A program made the position numbers and the translations under genes. Shown here piece by piece: positions 53,061 to 62,502 of a DNA stretch of 64,000 bases. Each line of letters opens with the position of its first letter. Positions within the stretch are counted from its first letter, which is position 1. The notes under the pieces are model-generated. The model was not told the origin of the DNA and did not search any database. It was given only the letters and a program-made list of their open reading frames with translations. The DNA is from Ignavibacteria bacterium (GTDB lineage: Bacteria; Bacteroidota; Ignavibacteria; Tepidaquicellales; Tepidaquicellaceae), in assembly GCA_016704345.1 (NCBI GenBank), contig JADJAH010000006.1, forward strand, positions 310,001 to 374,000. Reading direction: 5' to 3'.

Positions 53061-54125
53061 ATGATTGAGAAAATCAGAGAACTGCTTGGCAATGAGAACG
53101 AGGCGCTGTTGGAGCATAAATGTACAACGATTCCTTATGAACAACTTTATCTGCCCGGAAGTGACTTCATCGACAGGGTTTGGAAAGACTCCGACAGAAG
53201 TAATAATGTATTGAGAAACATGCAGCTCATTTACAATACCGGCAGGCTTGCAGGTACAGGATATGTTTCAATTCTTCCTGTTGATCAGGGAATTGAACAT
53301 TCAGCCGGAGCGTCATTTGCTCCAAATCCCGCTTACTTTGATCCGGCAAATATTGTTAAGCTTGCAATTGAAGGCGGCTGCAATGCTGTTGCTTCAACAC
53401 TTGGAGTTCTTGGATCTGTTTCCAGAAAATACGCGCATAAAATTCCGTTCATCCTCAAGATCAATCACAATGAATTCCTGTCCTATCCGAATAAGTATGA
53501 TCAGATCATGTTTGCTGATATTGATCAGGCATTTGACATGGGTGCGGTTGCAATTGGCGCTACGATCTATTTCGGTTCGGATGAATCCGGAAGGCAATTG
53601 CAGGAAGTAACGGAAGCATTCTCATACGCTCATGAGCTTGGAATGGTGACTATACTTTGGTGCTATCTGCGCAATTCGGCTTTTAATGTTAAAGGAGATA
53701 AAGACTATCATGTATCTGCTGATCTTACAGGACAGGCAAATCATCTAGGTGTAACTATAGAAGCAGACATCATTAAACAAAAACTTCCCGAAAATAACGG
53801 AGGATATAATGCGCTGAAGTTTGGAAAGACGCACAAACTTGTTTATGACAATCTGTCATCTGACAATCCGATTGATCTTACAAGATATCAGGTTGCAAAT
53901 TGTTACATGGGAAGATGCGGTCTGATAAACTCAGGCGGCGCATCGACAGGCAAAGGAGATTCAGATCTTGCAGAAGCTGTAAAGACTGCCGTAGTGAACA
54001 AGAGGGCAGGGGGAATGGGACTGATCTCAGGAAGAAAAGCATTTCAGAAGCCGATGAACGAAGGTGTCACGCTTCTGAATGCTATACAGGATGTTTATCT
54101 CGAAGAAAAAGTTACAATCGCATAA
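53061..54125 (+). CDS. fbaB: Class I fructose-bisphosphate aldolase, FbaB/DhnA type
   Basis: 354 residues. The DeoC/LacD-like TIM barrel has SILPVDQGIEHSAGASFAPNP and the Schiff-base Lys region LKFGKTHKLVYDNLSSDNPIDL, then RYQVANCYMGRCGLINSGG and INKRAGGMGLISGRKAFQ-like VNKRAGGMGLISGRKAFQ, very close to E. coli FbaB. Cleaves fructose-1,6-bisphosphate. The gene is ordinary in length and complete. Confidence 0.95.
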   Translation: MIEKIRELLGNENEALLEHKCTTIPYEQLYLPGSDFIDRVWKDSDRSNNVLRNMQLIYNTGRLAGTGYVSILPVDQGIEHSAGASFAPNPAYFDPANIVKLAIEGGCNAVASTLGVLGSVSRKYAHKIPFILKINHNEFLSYPNKYDQIMFADIDQAFDMGAVAIGATIYFGSDESGRQLQEVTEAFSYAHELGMVTILWCYLRNSAFNVKGDKDYHVSADLTGQANHLGVTIEADIIKQKLPENNGGYNALKFGKTHKLVYDNLSSDNPIDLTRYQVANCYMGRCGLINSGGASTGKGDSDLAEAVKTAVVNKRAGGMGLISGRKAFQKPMNEGVTLLNAIQDVYLEEKVTIA

Positions 54126-54141
54126 TTAATAATAAATCAGA

Positions 54142-54243
54142 ATGAACAAACCAAAAAAGAAGGCAATAGACAAGCACCGTAAGAAAGCAACAGTAAAAAA
54201 AGCAAAGCTGAAAGCTATGCTTGCCCAGAAGAAGGAAAAATAA
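54142..54243 (+). CDS. Very small lysine-rich protein
   Basis: 33 residues starting MNKPKKKAIDKHRKKATVKK, with about half Lys/Arg and an amphipathic end KAKLKAMLAQKKEK. It begins 16 bases after fbaB. The composition suggests RNA or ribosome binding; no family name is offered. The short reading frame could be chance, but the clean start and basic bias favour a gene. Confidence 0.6.
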   Translation: MNKPKKKAIDKHRKKATVKKAKLKAMLAQKKEK

Positions 54244-54299
54244 TACATCGCCTTCCCAAGTCGTTCTTGATGACAGGTTGAGGAAGTTGCAATGAAAAG

Positions 54300-55217
54300 A
54301 TGAGGAAAATACTTCTCGTAATCTTTCTTACATTTGCAGCTTCTTTTACGCCCATTGCGGCAAAGTATGTAGTGAACACCATTTCTCCTCTCTCACTTGC
54401 TTTTCTGAGATTCGGTGCGGCGACATTGATGCTTCTTGCAGTATCATACTTCCTGAATGTTAATCTTTGGATTCACAAGATGGACAGAATGCGGTTCTTG
54501 GTATTGGGTGCACTTGTTATTCCGATAAATCAGTTTTGCTTTCTTATGGGAATAAAGCTTTCAGTAGCTTCTCACTCAGGAGTCATGTATGCCTGCACAC
54601 CGCTTATCGTTTATCTGGTTTCAATCAAGTCCGGAAATGAAACTTACAATCGAAGCAAGCTGATATCAATCTCACTGACAATTGCCGGGATCTTCATAAT
54701 ATTTTACGAGAATATTTTTTATCCAAAGCAGTCCGGAGTTAATTATCTTCTTGGTGACTTATTATTATTTCTTGCAGTTGCATCTTGGTCAGTTTACCTT
54801 GCATTGAGCAAAGACATGGTAACAAAGTACGGAGCGCTGAAAACTCAAACGCTTTCATTTCTTATAGGTATTGTGATGTTCATTCCCGTTTTCCTGTTAG
54901 ATGTGAAGAATCTGACATTTGCAAACTCCGACGTGTACACTCTTTTGGGCTATATTCATCTTACTGTGGTTGTTGCTTTTGGAAGCTATTTCCTGTACAG
55001 CTATTCAACAAAGATAATTGAGACAAGCACTTTGACAACGATGACTAACATGTCTCCGGTTATTACAATCCTCTTTTCTTGGTTACTTTTAAATGAAAAT
55101 TTATCATATTTTTTTATCATCGGAGCAACAATAACAATGGCAGGAGTATTTGCAGCTCAAAAGTTTGGAAGTGGAATTCCTCCTTCCGAAAAAGATAAAT
55201 CCAAAGCAAGTGGCTGA
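54300..55217 (+). CDS. EamA/DMT-superfamily transporter
   Basis: 305 residues, ten membrane segments, two EamA halves: SPLSLAFLRFGAATLMLL and the second-half GSYFLYSYSTKIIETSTLTTMTNMSPVITILFS-type helix (in part YSTKIIETSTLTTMTNMSPV). Substrate unknown. A second paralogue lies at 15480-16409. Its stop overlaps the GTG start of the CDF transporter by eight bases. Confidence 0.85.
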   Translation: MRKILLVIFLTFAASFTPIAAKYVVNTISPLSLAFLRFGAATLMLLAVSYFLNVNLWIHKMDRMRFLVLGALVIPINQFCFLMGIKLSVASHSGVMYACTPLIVYLVSIKSGNETYNRSKLISISLTIAGIFIIFYENIFYPKQSGVNYLLGDLLLFLAVASWSVYLALSKDMVTKYGALKTQTLSFLIGIVMFIPVFLLDVKNLTFANSDVYTLLGYIHLTVVVAFGSYFLYSYSTKIIETSTLTTMTNMSPVITILFSWLLLNENLSYFFIIGATITMAGVFAAQKFGSGIPPSEKDKSKASG

Positions 55218-56619
55218 GTCATCTCAAACCCAATATCAAAGAAAAAACAAAGTGGCATTGCAGTCATTGTTCGCTGCAATTGTCATTACATTGATCAAAA
55301 TCATAGCTGCTTATGCGAGCGGAAGCCTTGGAGTTCTTTCCGAAGTATTTAATTCGGGAATAGACATTTTTGTTGCGCTTGTAACCATGTTGTCGATCAG
55401 ATATTCTGCAAAACCGCCGGATGAAGATCACAATTATGGTCACGAAAAAATAGAAAGTTTCTCGGCATTATTTCAGGTGCTGATACTCTTCATCACTTCA
55501 TCATACATTATTTATGAAGCCATTCAAAGGCTATTCTTTGACAAAGGCAATGAAGTGCATGTAAGCTTGTGGATAATCGCGGCACTTGTGATTTCAATGG
55601 TGATTGATTTTTACAGAGCAAGAGCGCTCAAGAAGATAGCGAATGAGACTCATTCAAAGGCTCTTGAGGCAGATGCACTGCACTTCTCAGTGGATATACT
55701 TAGTTCATCCATTGTAATTGTTGGACTCATTATAACTTATCTTGGTATAAGCAAGACCGCTGATACCATTGCAGCAATACTCGTGACAGTTATTATCATC
55801 AGGCTTGGATATAATCTTGCGAAGAAGTCTTTTGATTCATTAATGGACAGAGTACCGGATGGTCTCTATGAAAAGCTCAGATTAGAGTCACTTCTGATTA
55901 ACGGAGTTGAAGGTATTAAAAGCATAAGGATAAGGAATGCCGGCTCTTTAATTTTTATTGACATGACTATCGAGATAAGCCGGCTCGTTCCATTTTCAAA
56001 AGCACACGATATAATGGACAATCTCGAGAGAAGGATTACGGAGTTGGTTCCTAATGGCGACATAGTAGTTCACTCTGAGCCGGTTATCACAAAAAATGAA
56101 ACTATAAACGATAAGATCAGGATGGTAGTTGGCGAAGCAGGACTAAAATGCCACGACATATTTTCGCACAAAATTGACAATGAAATTTATTCCGAATTGC
56201 ACGTAGAGATTGATAACACAAACGATCTTTACAAGGCTCATAATATTATCTCTGACCTTGAGAAAAGAATAAAAGATGAAATCGACATTATCTCCCACAT
56301 TAAGATTCATATTGATGAACCGAGTGATCTGGTGTTTGACACTAGAGATATAACTCCCTTTTCAAACGACATTGTTAGAGAAGTAGAAACTATTCTATCT
56401 GAATGCCGGGATGTTGTTTCCAGCAATGAGATACAGGTAGTAAGTTCAAACGGTAAGATCAGAGTTTCATTGAATTGTATCTTTAAGGATGATTACTCTT
56501 TTGATGAAGTTCACGATATAGTTACAATACTCGAAAGCAAAATATTTCTAAATCTAAAGGAAAATCATCCGCGGCTTGCAAATGTGATGATCCATGCAGA
56601 GCCGTCAGGGAGCATATGA
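55210..56619 (+). CDS. Cation diffusion facilitator transporter with expanded cytoplasmic domain
   Basis: 469 residues from GTG 55210. Six membrane segments (about 16-205) carry the transport site: Asn48 and Asp52 (FNSGIDIF) and His158 and Asp162 (ALHFSVDIL); HNYGHEKIESF is the family hallmark. The Asn48 replaces the usual Asp or His. The C-terminal region after about residue 208 is about 260 residues, three times the usual length, and looks like three consecutive ZT-dimer folds (repeated KAHDIMDNLERRI, KAHNIISDLEKRI and EVHDIVTILESKI). Exports divalent metal; which one is unclear. Confidence 0.85.
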   Translation: MAESSQTQYQRKNKVALQSLFAAIVITLIKIIAAYASGSLGVLSEVFNSGIDIFVALVTMLSIRYSAKPPDEDHNYGHEKIESFSALFQVLILFITSSYIIYEAIQRLFFDKGNEVHVSLWIIAALVISMVIDFYRARALKKIANETHSKALEADALHFSVDILSSSIVIVGLIITYLGISKTADTIAAILVTVIIIRLGYNLAKKSFDSLMDRVPDGLYEKLRLESLLINGVEGIKSIRIRNAGSLIFIDMTIEISRLVPFSKAHDIMDNLERRITELVPNGDIVVHSEPVITKNETINDKIRMVVGEAGLKCHDIFSHKIDNEIYSELHVEIDNTNDLYKAHNIISDLEKRIKDEIDIISHIKIHIDEPSDLVFDTRDITPFSNDIVREVETILSECRDVVSSNEIQVVSSNGKIRVSLNCIFKDDYSFDEVHDIVTILESKIFLNLKENHPRLANVMIHAEPSGSI

Positions 56620-57611
56620 ATAACAAGACAATTAAAGCAGGTGTAATCGGACTCGGGCATTTAGGCACTATTCATCTTAAGCTGATCAATGAGCTTTGCG
56701 GAGAAAGAGATGACATGATACTTGCCGGGGCATTTGACACTGACGAGAAGAAAAATTCCGAAGCTGCAGAAAAGTATGGATATGAGAAAGTTGGTTCAAT
56801 TGATGAGTTGCTGGGAAGAACGGATTCTATTGTTATAGTTACGCCAACTTCAACACATTCTGACATTGCTTCAAAAGCAATTGAAATGAATGTCAACACA
56901 TTCATAGAAAAACCGGTAACTGAAACTACCGAGCAAGCTGAGAAACTTCTTGCGATGTCAAAAGGTAAAGATATCAAAATACAGGTAGGGCATATTGAGA
57001 GATTTAATGCAGCTATTTTGTCACTCGAGGATTATAAGCTCGCACCGGTGTTCATAGAAACGCACAGACTTTCGCAATTCAACCCCCGCGGCACTGATGT
57101 ATCCGTGATACAGGATCTCATGATACACGACATTGACATAATTCTCAATCTTGTAAAATCTCCTGTTGAGAAGATCGATTCAAACGGAGTTGCAATCATT
57201 ACCGACAAAATTGATATTGCAAATGCGAGGATCACATTTGAAAACGGTTGTGTAGCAAATATAACAGCATCAAGGATTTCTCAGAACAAGATGCGGAAGA
57301 TGAGATTGTTTCAAAAGTCGGCATATATCTCGATAGATTTTCTTCAGAATACTTCGGAGGTTTTCAAACTGGCGGCTGCCGATGAAACAGTAAGCGGCTT
57401 TGCATTGACAGGATTTGAGAAGGACGGGAAAAAGATGTCGATTGTTTATGACAGACCGCAAGTAAAGGAAGTTAATTCTCTTAAACATGAATTGACTTTG
57501 TTCTTTGATTCCATTGTAAACGGAACTGAAACTGTGGTAACGCTTGAAGACGGACTTCAGGCTCTTGAAGTTGCAAATACCATCATTGAAAAAATTGAAT
57601 CCAAAATCTAA
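56616..57611 (+). CDS. Gfo/Idh/MocA family oxidoreductase
   Basis: 331 residues: N-terminal NAD(P)-binding KAGVIGLGHLGTIHLKLI, then the EKP motif NTFIEKPVTETTEQA and the lysine-histidine core GHIERFNAAI and MIHDIDIIL. Sugar or cyclitol dehydrogenase. Members with GHIERFN occur beside lipid A genes (GnnA type, UDP-GlcNAc 3-dehydrogenation), but none of those neighbours is here, so the substrate is open. Four-base overlap with the CDF gene and a one-base overlap with the phosphoesterase. Confidence 0.86.
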   Translation: MNNKTIKAGVIGLGHLGTIHLKLINELCGERDDMILAGAFDTDEKKNSEAAEKYGYEKVGSIDELLGRTDSIVIVTPTSTHSDIASKAIEMNVNTFIEKPVTETTEQAEKLLAMSKGKDIKIQVGHIERFNAAILSLEDYKLAPVFIETHRLSQFNPRGTDVSVIQDLMIHDIDIILNLVKSPVEKIDSNGVAIITDKIDIANARITFENGCVANITASRISQNKMRKMRLFQKSAYISIDFLQNTSEVFKLAAADETVSGFALTGFEKDGKKMSIVYDRPQVKEVNSLKHELTLFFDSIVNGTETVVTLEDGLQALEVANTIIEKIESKI

Positions 57612-58477
57612 TGTATAGAATTGCGCACATTTCGGACCTGCACATAAGTCTTGGAAATGACTTAGGCAAAGGTGGGAAGCTGATTGAACTTCTCGAAGAC
57701 ATAAAGAAGAGAAACTGCAACCACATCGCTGTTACAGGCGATGTTGCTGACAATCCTATCCCGGAAGATCTTGTTTACGCAAGAGAAATATTTGCACAAT
57801 ATGATCTTATGAGACCGGAAGCATTAAGCCTTGTTCCCGGAAATCATGATATTTTCGGTTCGGCTCCCCCCGGAGAATTGTGTTTCATGTTTCCGAAAAT
57901 CTGCAGTGAGATAAACAAGGGTGATATGGAGAAACAATTTGCAAATATTTACAAAAATACATTCTACGATGAACCATTGTTTCCCTATGTTAAGATTCTG
58001 GATAACATAGCGCTCATTGGAATCAATTCTATGATTGACTGGTCAATTGAATTAAATCCGGAAGGATCTTCCGGAGGAATTAGTGAAGACAGACTAGATG
58101 AACTGGATAAGATACTGAAGTGCCGCAAGCTTGATGACAAGATAAAGATAGTTATGATTCACCACCATTTCAGCAAACCGGAAGATCTTGAGCATTTGCC
58201 GGGTCATTCTCTTTGGCTGAAGAGTATAAGCTATAAAATGGATTTTCATCAACCCGGAAAATTTCTTAAGGTGTTGAAGAAGAGGAAAGTAAATCTTGTA
58301 CTTCACGGCCATACTCACTATACGGGCTTATACGTTAAAAAAGGTATTACGTTTGTCAACAGTTCTGCATGTTTAATTCCATTGAATGATGAAGGAATCA
58401 GAAAGTATAACATAATTTCGATTCCGGAAAGAGATAATTTGTCGCAACAGATCGGCATTGAGACAATCCTCATTTGA
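57611..58477 (+). CDS. Calcineurin-like metallophosphoesterase
   Basis: 288 residues with the five-part metal-binding pattern: ISDLHI (DxH), VTGDVAD (GD), LVPGNHDIFG (GNHD), MIHHHFSKP (H) and LHGHTHYTG (GHxH). Hydrolyses phosphodiesters or nucleotides (CpdA/Icc-like); substrate unknown. It starts on the last base of the upstream stop and ends three bases before cca. Confidence 0.88.
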   Translation: MYRIAHISDLHISLGNDLGKGGKLIELLEDIKKRNCNHIAVTGDVADNPIPEDLVYAREIFAQYDLMRPEALSLVPGNHDIFGSAPPGELCFMFPKICSEINKGDMEKQFANIYKNTFYDEPLFPYVKILDNIALIGINSMIDWSIELNPEGSSGGISEDRLDELDKILKCRKLDDKIKIVMIHHHFSKPEDLEHLPGHSLWLKSISYKMDFHQPGKFLKVLKKRKVNLVLHGHTHYTGLYVKKGITFVNSSACLIPLNDEGIRKYNIISIPERDNLSQQIGIETILI

Positions 58478-58480
58478 ATC

Positions 58481-59911
58481 GTGACTAATAAGCTCAAGGT
58501 TACTAACAGGCAACTGATTTCAATTGGCAAAATCGCTGACAGGGAAGAATATGAAGTTTATGTAGTTGGAGGATACGTTAGGGATCTGATGATGGGCAGA
58601 ACGGCTGAAGAGGCGGACATCATGGTAGTAGGTGATGCGCCGGTTTTTGCATCTGCTGTAGCAAAAGAGTTTGAAAAAAAACCTGATGCAATTTACAAGA
58701 GATTCGGTACTGCATTAGTTGTACTTGACGGAATGAAAATTGAATTTGCTTCGGCTCGGAAAGAAAGTTATGAGAAGACATCAAGAAAACCAAGTGTTAC
58801 TCCTGCAAATTTTAATGACGACCTTTCCAGAAGAGACTTCACAATAAACGCAATTGCTGCAAGTTTAAACTCACCCGGGTTTGGAAATATCACGGATCTT
58901 TTCGGGGGAATCGGTGATATAGAAAACAAGACTCTAAGGACTCCGCTTGATCCTATCAAAACTTTTGAGGATGATCCTTTAAGAATAATGAGAGCATTGA
59001 GGTTTGCTTCACGGCTGGAGTTCAATATTGATCCGAATACTTTGGAAGCAATGAACCAAATGGCGAAGAGATTAAGTGAAGATGTAGTCTCTCAGGAAAG
59101 GATAACTAACGAGTTCCTGTTAATTCTCTCAACGCCAACACCCTCCATCGGGCTTAATCTGATGTATCTTACCGGAGTTATGGATCACGTTTTTCCTGAG
59201 ATCTCAAATCTCGCAGGAGTTGACCAGAGAAATGAATATCATCACAAGGACGTATTCAGACATACGCTTACTGTTGTTGACAACATTTCAAAAACCACCG
59301 ACAACGTATGGCTTAGATTCTCTGCGCTTGTGCATGACATTGCAAAACCAATGACAAAGAGATTTGTTGAGGGAGAAGGCTGGACTTTTCACGGACACGA
59401 AGAGCGGGGAGCGAGAATGATGAAGAGTCTTTTCAACAGGCTTAAGCTGCCGTTGACACAACTTCCGTACATTGAGAAACTTGTTCGAATGCATTTGCGT
59501 CCGATTCCTTTGGCTAAGGAAGAAGTGACCGACTCGGCAATAAGAAGGCTGGCAGCAGACGCCGGAGATGACATAGAAGATCTGCTAATGCTGTGCAGAG
59601 CGGACATCACATCAAAGAACCCTGAGAAAGTTGCAAAGTATCTTAATAATTTTGATCGCGTTGAGAAGAAAATTCTTGAAGTTTCAGAGAAAGACAAGTT
59701 GAGAAATTTTCAATCACCTGTGCGCGGTGAAGAGATTATGGCAATATGCGGACTCACTCCCTGCAAGACAGTCAGTGTAATTAAAAAGCAAATAGAGGAA
59801 GCAATACTCGATGGTATAATACCAAATGAGTATGAGCCTGCAAAAAAATATTTATATCTGATAAAAGACGAGATACTGAAGCCAAAGAAAGAGAACGAAC
59901 CAGACAATTAA
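58481..59911 (+). CDS. cca: CCA tRNA nucleotidyltransferase with HD domain
   Basis: 476 residues from GTG 58481. Class II nucleotidyltransferase head (YEVYVVGGYVRDLMMGR, FGTALVVLDGMKIEFASARKE, FNDDLSRRDFTINAIA, DPIKTFEDDPLRIMRALRFA) plus an HD domain (HHKDVFRHTLTVVD, ALVHDIAKPM). Adds CCA to tRNA 3' ends. Oddity: the motif A carboxylates, usually DxD after GR, read EEADIM, so the first Asp appears replaced by Glu. Confidence 0.9.
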   Translation: MTNKLKVTNRQLISIGKIADREEYEVYVVGGYVRDLMMGRTAEEADIMVVGDAPVFASAVAKEFEKKPDAIYKRFGTALVVLDGMKIEFASARKESYEKTSRKPSVTPANFNDDLSRRDFTINAIAASLNSPGFGNITDLFGGIGDIENKTLRTPLDPIKTFEDDPLRIMRALRFASRLEFNIDPNTLEAMNQMAKRLSEDVVSQERITNEFLLILSTPTPSIGLNLMYLTGVMDHVFPEISNLAGVDQRNEYHHKDVFRHTLTVVDNISKTTDNVWLRFSALVHDIAKPMTKRFVEGEGWTFHGHEERGARMMKSLFNRLKLPLTQLPYIEKLVRMHLRPIPLAKEEVTDSAIRRLAADAGDDIEDLLMLCRADITSKNPEKVAKYLNNFDRVEKKILEVSEKDKLRNFQSPVRGEEIMAICGLTPCKTVSVIKKQIEEAILDGIIPNEYEPAKKYLYLIKDEILKPKKENEPDN

Positions 59912-59996
59912 GGCTATTCTGCTTGTTCATCCAAAACCAGCAATTCACACCGGATACTAAATTTCCCTAAATATGAATAAAATTATTTTAAAAACT

Positions 59997-60010
59997 ATGA
60001 CGTAGGTCAT
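59997..60010. promoter_or_regulatory. Dyad-symmetric operator candidate upstream of asnA
   Basis: ATGAC-GTAG-GTCAT, a perfect 5-4-5 inverted repeat 67 bases before ATG 60078. The layout resembles CRP/FNR-superfamily (for example NnrR/HcpR-like TTGAC-N4-GTCAA) sites. An AT-rich stretch that may hold the promoter follows. Confidence 0.45.
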
Positions 60011-60077
60011 GTTTCTATAAAATCATTTTACCTAATTTTACAGTGTAAGATAATTATTAATCAGAAGGAGTACTGCT

Positions 60078-61208
60078 ATGTTAGACAAGAAAGCTGACCT
60101 GGCGGGTCCCGGAATAGGGTCGTATGAAGAGATTGAAAGGATTCTTCCTGCCAATTACAATTCACTTCTCAGCAAAAGAGACTCGCAAGTTGCAATTTAT
60201 GAGATAAAGCAATTCATAGAAAAGAATCTATGCAAAGAGCTTAATCTCATGATGGTTGAAGTTCCGCTCATCGTTGATAATGAGAGCGGTGTAAACGATA
60301 TGCTGGACAGAGACGGATCGAGAACTCCCGTCGGATTCCACATCAGTAACGATAGGGGATTGAATCCCGTTGATGCACAGGTTGTACAAGCAGCAACAAA
60401 ATGGAAAAGAGTCGCGCTGAAGGAGTTTGAGCTTCAGCCGGGCGAAGGTATTAATACAGACATGAGAGCAGTGAGAAAGGACTATTTCCTTGATCATGAT
60501 CATAGTTCCTATGTTGATCAATGGGATTGGGAAAAAGTGATAACACCTGAAGACAGGAATCTTCATTATCTTAAAATGACTGTAAGAAAGATCTGGAAAG
60601 TTCTTCGTGATGCCGAACTCTTCGCACAGGAAAGATTCCCGATATTGAAAGATCCAAGGTTCCCGAATCTTCCTGATGAACTTGTATTTTTGCATGCCGA
60701 AGAAATTCTTGATATGTTCCCGGATCTTCCGAGAAAGCAAAGAGAAACAGCAATTCTACAGAAGTATCCGGCAATATTCATAATAGGAATAGGCTGGCCA
60801 CTGGCTGACGGATATCCGCATGAAAACAGAGCTGCCGACTATGATGATTGGGTAACTGAAACCAAGATGCCTGACGGAAGGACCGGCCACGGCATCAACG
60901 GTGATATACTTGTATGGAACCATGTAACCAAGAGAAGACACGAATTATCATCGATGGGAATAAGAGTGAATGCAGAAACACTGAAGACACAGCTTGAGCT
61001 GTCGAATCAGATGGAACTTCTGGGTACGCCTTATCACAGCGGTATAATTAATAACATTCTTCCGCTCAGCATTGGAGGCGGTATTGGACAATCAAGGACA
61101 CTGATGTTGCTCCTTAGAAAAGCACATCTTGGGGAAGTCAGTGTAACAGTTTGGCCGAGAAAGCTGAAAGAAATTTGTGTAGCGAAGAACATACATGTTC
61201 TTGAATAA
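60078..61208 (+). CDS. asnA: Aspartate--ammonia ligase (asparagine synthetase A)
   Basis: 376 residues; class II synthetase-like fold that makes asparagine from aspartate, ammonia and ATP. Signatures: MMVEVPLIVDNESGVNDMLDR, PVDAQVVQAATKWKRVAL, QWDWEKVITPEDRNLHYL and the C-terminal LPLSIGGGIGQSRTLMLLL. Slightly longer than E. coli AsnA. Strong Shine-Dalgarno AGGAG before ATG 60078, own terminator and an operator-like dyad upstream, so it is probably a regulated single gene. Confidence 0.93.
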   Translation: MLDKKADLAGPGIGSYEEIERILPANYNSLLSKRDSQVAIYEIKQFIEKNLCKELNLMMVEVPLIVDNESGVNDMLDRDGSRTPVGFHISNDRGLNPVDAQVVQAATKWKRVALKEFELQPGEGINTDMRAVRKDYFLDHDHSSYVDQWDWEKVITPEDRNLHYLKMTVRKIWKVLRDAELFAQERFPILKDPRFPNLPDELVFLHAEEILDMFPDLPRKQRETAILQKYPAIFIIGIGWPLADGYPHENRAADYDDWVTETKMPDGRTGHGINGDILVWNHVTKRRHELSSMGIRVNAETLKTQLELSNQMELLGTPYHSGIINNILPLSIGGGIGQSRTLMLLLRKAHLGEVSVTVWPRKLKEICVAKNIHVLE

Positions 61209-61234
61209 CTGTTATAGTAAACATTGAATAATCC

Positions 61235-61274
61235 GTTCAGCCCTTGCAATTTTTTTTGCAAGGGCTGAACTTTT
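61235..61274 (+). terminator. Rho-independent terminator
   Basis: Perfect 15-bp stem GTTCAGCCCTTGCAA / TTGCAAGGGCTGAAC (61235-61249 and 61256-61270) with a six-T loop, followed by TTTT. Ends asnA. Confidence 0.88.
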
Positions 61275-61291
61275 ACAAAACCAAATGTAAA

Positions 61292-62428
61292 ATGACAAAC
61301 TTTTTAATAATTGCCGGGAAATTTATTCACAGAACACTTGCTGCAACCATGATAATTGCGATCCTGCAATTCATCTCAAGTGACTCAAGATTATTTGCAC
61401 AAAATAAAGATGATTTCAAGCCCAGTTGGGAATTTGGAGGTACTGTGTTTCTGGATTATTTCTATAAGATCAATGGAGATACAATATATTCAGGGACTGC
61501 AGATTATGCGAAGACCGAAAAAGATTTTCAGGCATTTTCATTCAGAAGAGTGATCTTTGGTGCAAGGTACAATTTTGCAGAAAATATTTCGGCAAATACT
61601 GCTATAGAAGCAAATGATCTTCTCACTTCTACGTCAGGGGACCGGCTATTTTTTGTAAAGTTTGCAAATGCGGAGTTTAGAAAGATCTTCAAATATTCAA
61701 AGTTGCTTGCAGGTCTTTCGTCAACACCAACATATTCAATAAATGCAGAACCTGTCTGGGGCTACAGATCAATTGAGAAGACCATCACAGACATGCGCGG
61801 ACTTGGTGCATCAACAGATCTTGGAGTTATGCTTACGGGAAATTTTTCGAAGGATGAAATGTTCGGCTATTCTCTGATGATTGGAAATGGCAGAGGAACA
61901 AAGATCGCCACTAACAAAGGGAAGAAATTCTACGGAAGTCTTTTCGGTAGATTTGCCGGAAAGAAACTCATCACCGAGATTTACTCGGATTACTTCTTTG
62001 AGCCGACAGATAAATCGAAGATAACGCTAAAAGGTTTTGTCGGATATACCGATGAATCATTTGCGGCAGGAGTAGAAGTAATTAAGCAACAGCAAATGAA
62101 CTATTATAAAGATACAGCGGATATATCACCATTTGGAGTTTCTGTTTTTGCTTCTGCAGTCCTTACAAAAGGCAAGCTCAAGGCATTCGCACGATATGAC
62201 TTCTTTGATAATGACACAGACTTTGAACAAGGCCGATCGTATGCAATTCAGAATTACTTTAAAGAGAATTTTATAACTTTGGGTATTGACTACATGCCGA
62301 TCAAGCAATTGCACATCATGCCGAATATTTGGATTAACACATACACCGATAAAAGAACAACGGGAGCGATTGAAAGAAAACCGGATGTTGTCGGAAGAGT
62401 AACCATGGCTTACTTCTTAGTACCCTGA
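61292..62428 (+). CDS. Porin-like outer-membrane protein (OprO/P-type)
   Basis: 378 residues from ATG 61292; the open frame extends upstream only through the asnA terminator. Signal peptide (TLAATMIIAILQFISSDSRLFAQ). The mature part is rich in alternating strands (WEFGGTVFLDYFYK, FGARYNFAENIS, LFGRFAGKKLITEIYSDYFF, VTMAYFLV at the end), consistent with a 16-stranded barrel; the pattern resembles phosphate-selective porin O/P proteins of Bacteroidota. Substrate unknown. Confidence 0.7.
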   Translation: MTNFLIIAGKFIHRTLAATMIIAILQFISSDSRLFAQNKDDFKPSWEFGGTVFLDYFYKINGDTIYSGTADYAKTEKDFQAFSFRRVIFGARYNFAENISANTAIEANDLLTSTSGDRLFFVKFANAEFRKIFKYSKLLAGLSSTPTYSINAEPVWGYRSIEKTITDMRGLGASTDLGVMLTGNFSKDEMFGYSLMIGNGRGTKIATNKGKKFYGSLFGRFAGKKLITEIYSDYFFEPTDKSKITLKGFVGYTDESFAAGVEVIKQQQMNYYKDTADISPFGVSVFASAVLTKGKLKAFARYDFFDNDTDFEQGRSYAIQNYFKENFITLGIDYMPIKQLHIMPNIWINTYTDKRTTGAIERKPDVVGRVTMAYFLVP

Positions 62429-62450
62429 GCAATTTTTTCTAAATTCGTTT

Positions 62451-62502
62451 AACAGTCTGTCATATATCAGAAAAACAGATATTATGCACAGACTGTTTTG
62501 TT
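62451..62502 (+). terminator. Terminator-like hairpin after the porin gene
   Basis: 10-bp outer stem AACAGTCTGT / ACAGACTGTT (62451-62460 and 62488-62497) with a smaller inner stem ATATC / GATAT, followed by TTGTTTTGT. Long loop, so moderate confidence. Confidence 0.6.

Noticed and set aside
61244..61291. Extended N-terminus of the porin-like protein
   Set aside because: The region is the right arm of the asnA terminator; ATG 61292 is followed by a proper signal peptide.
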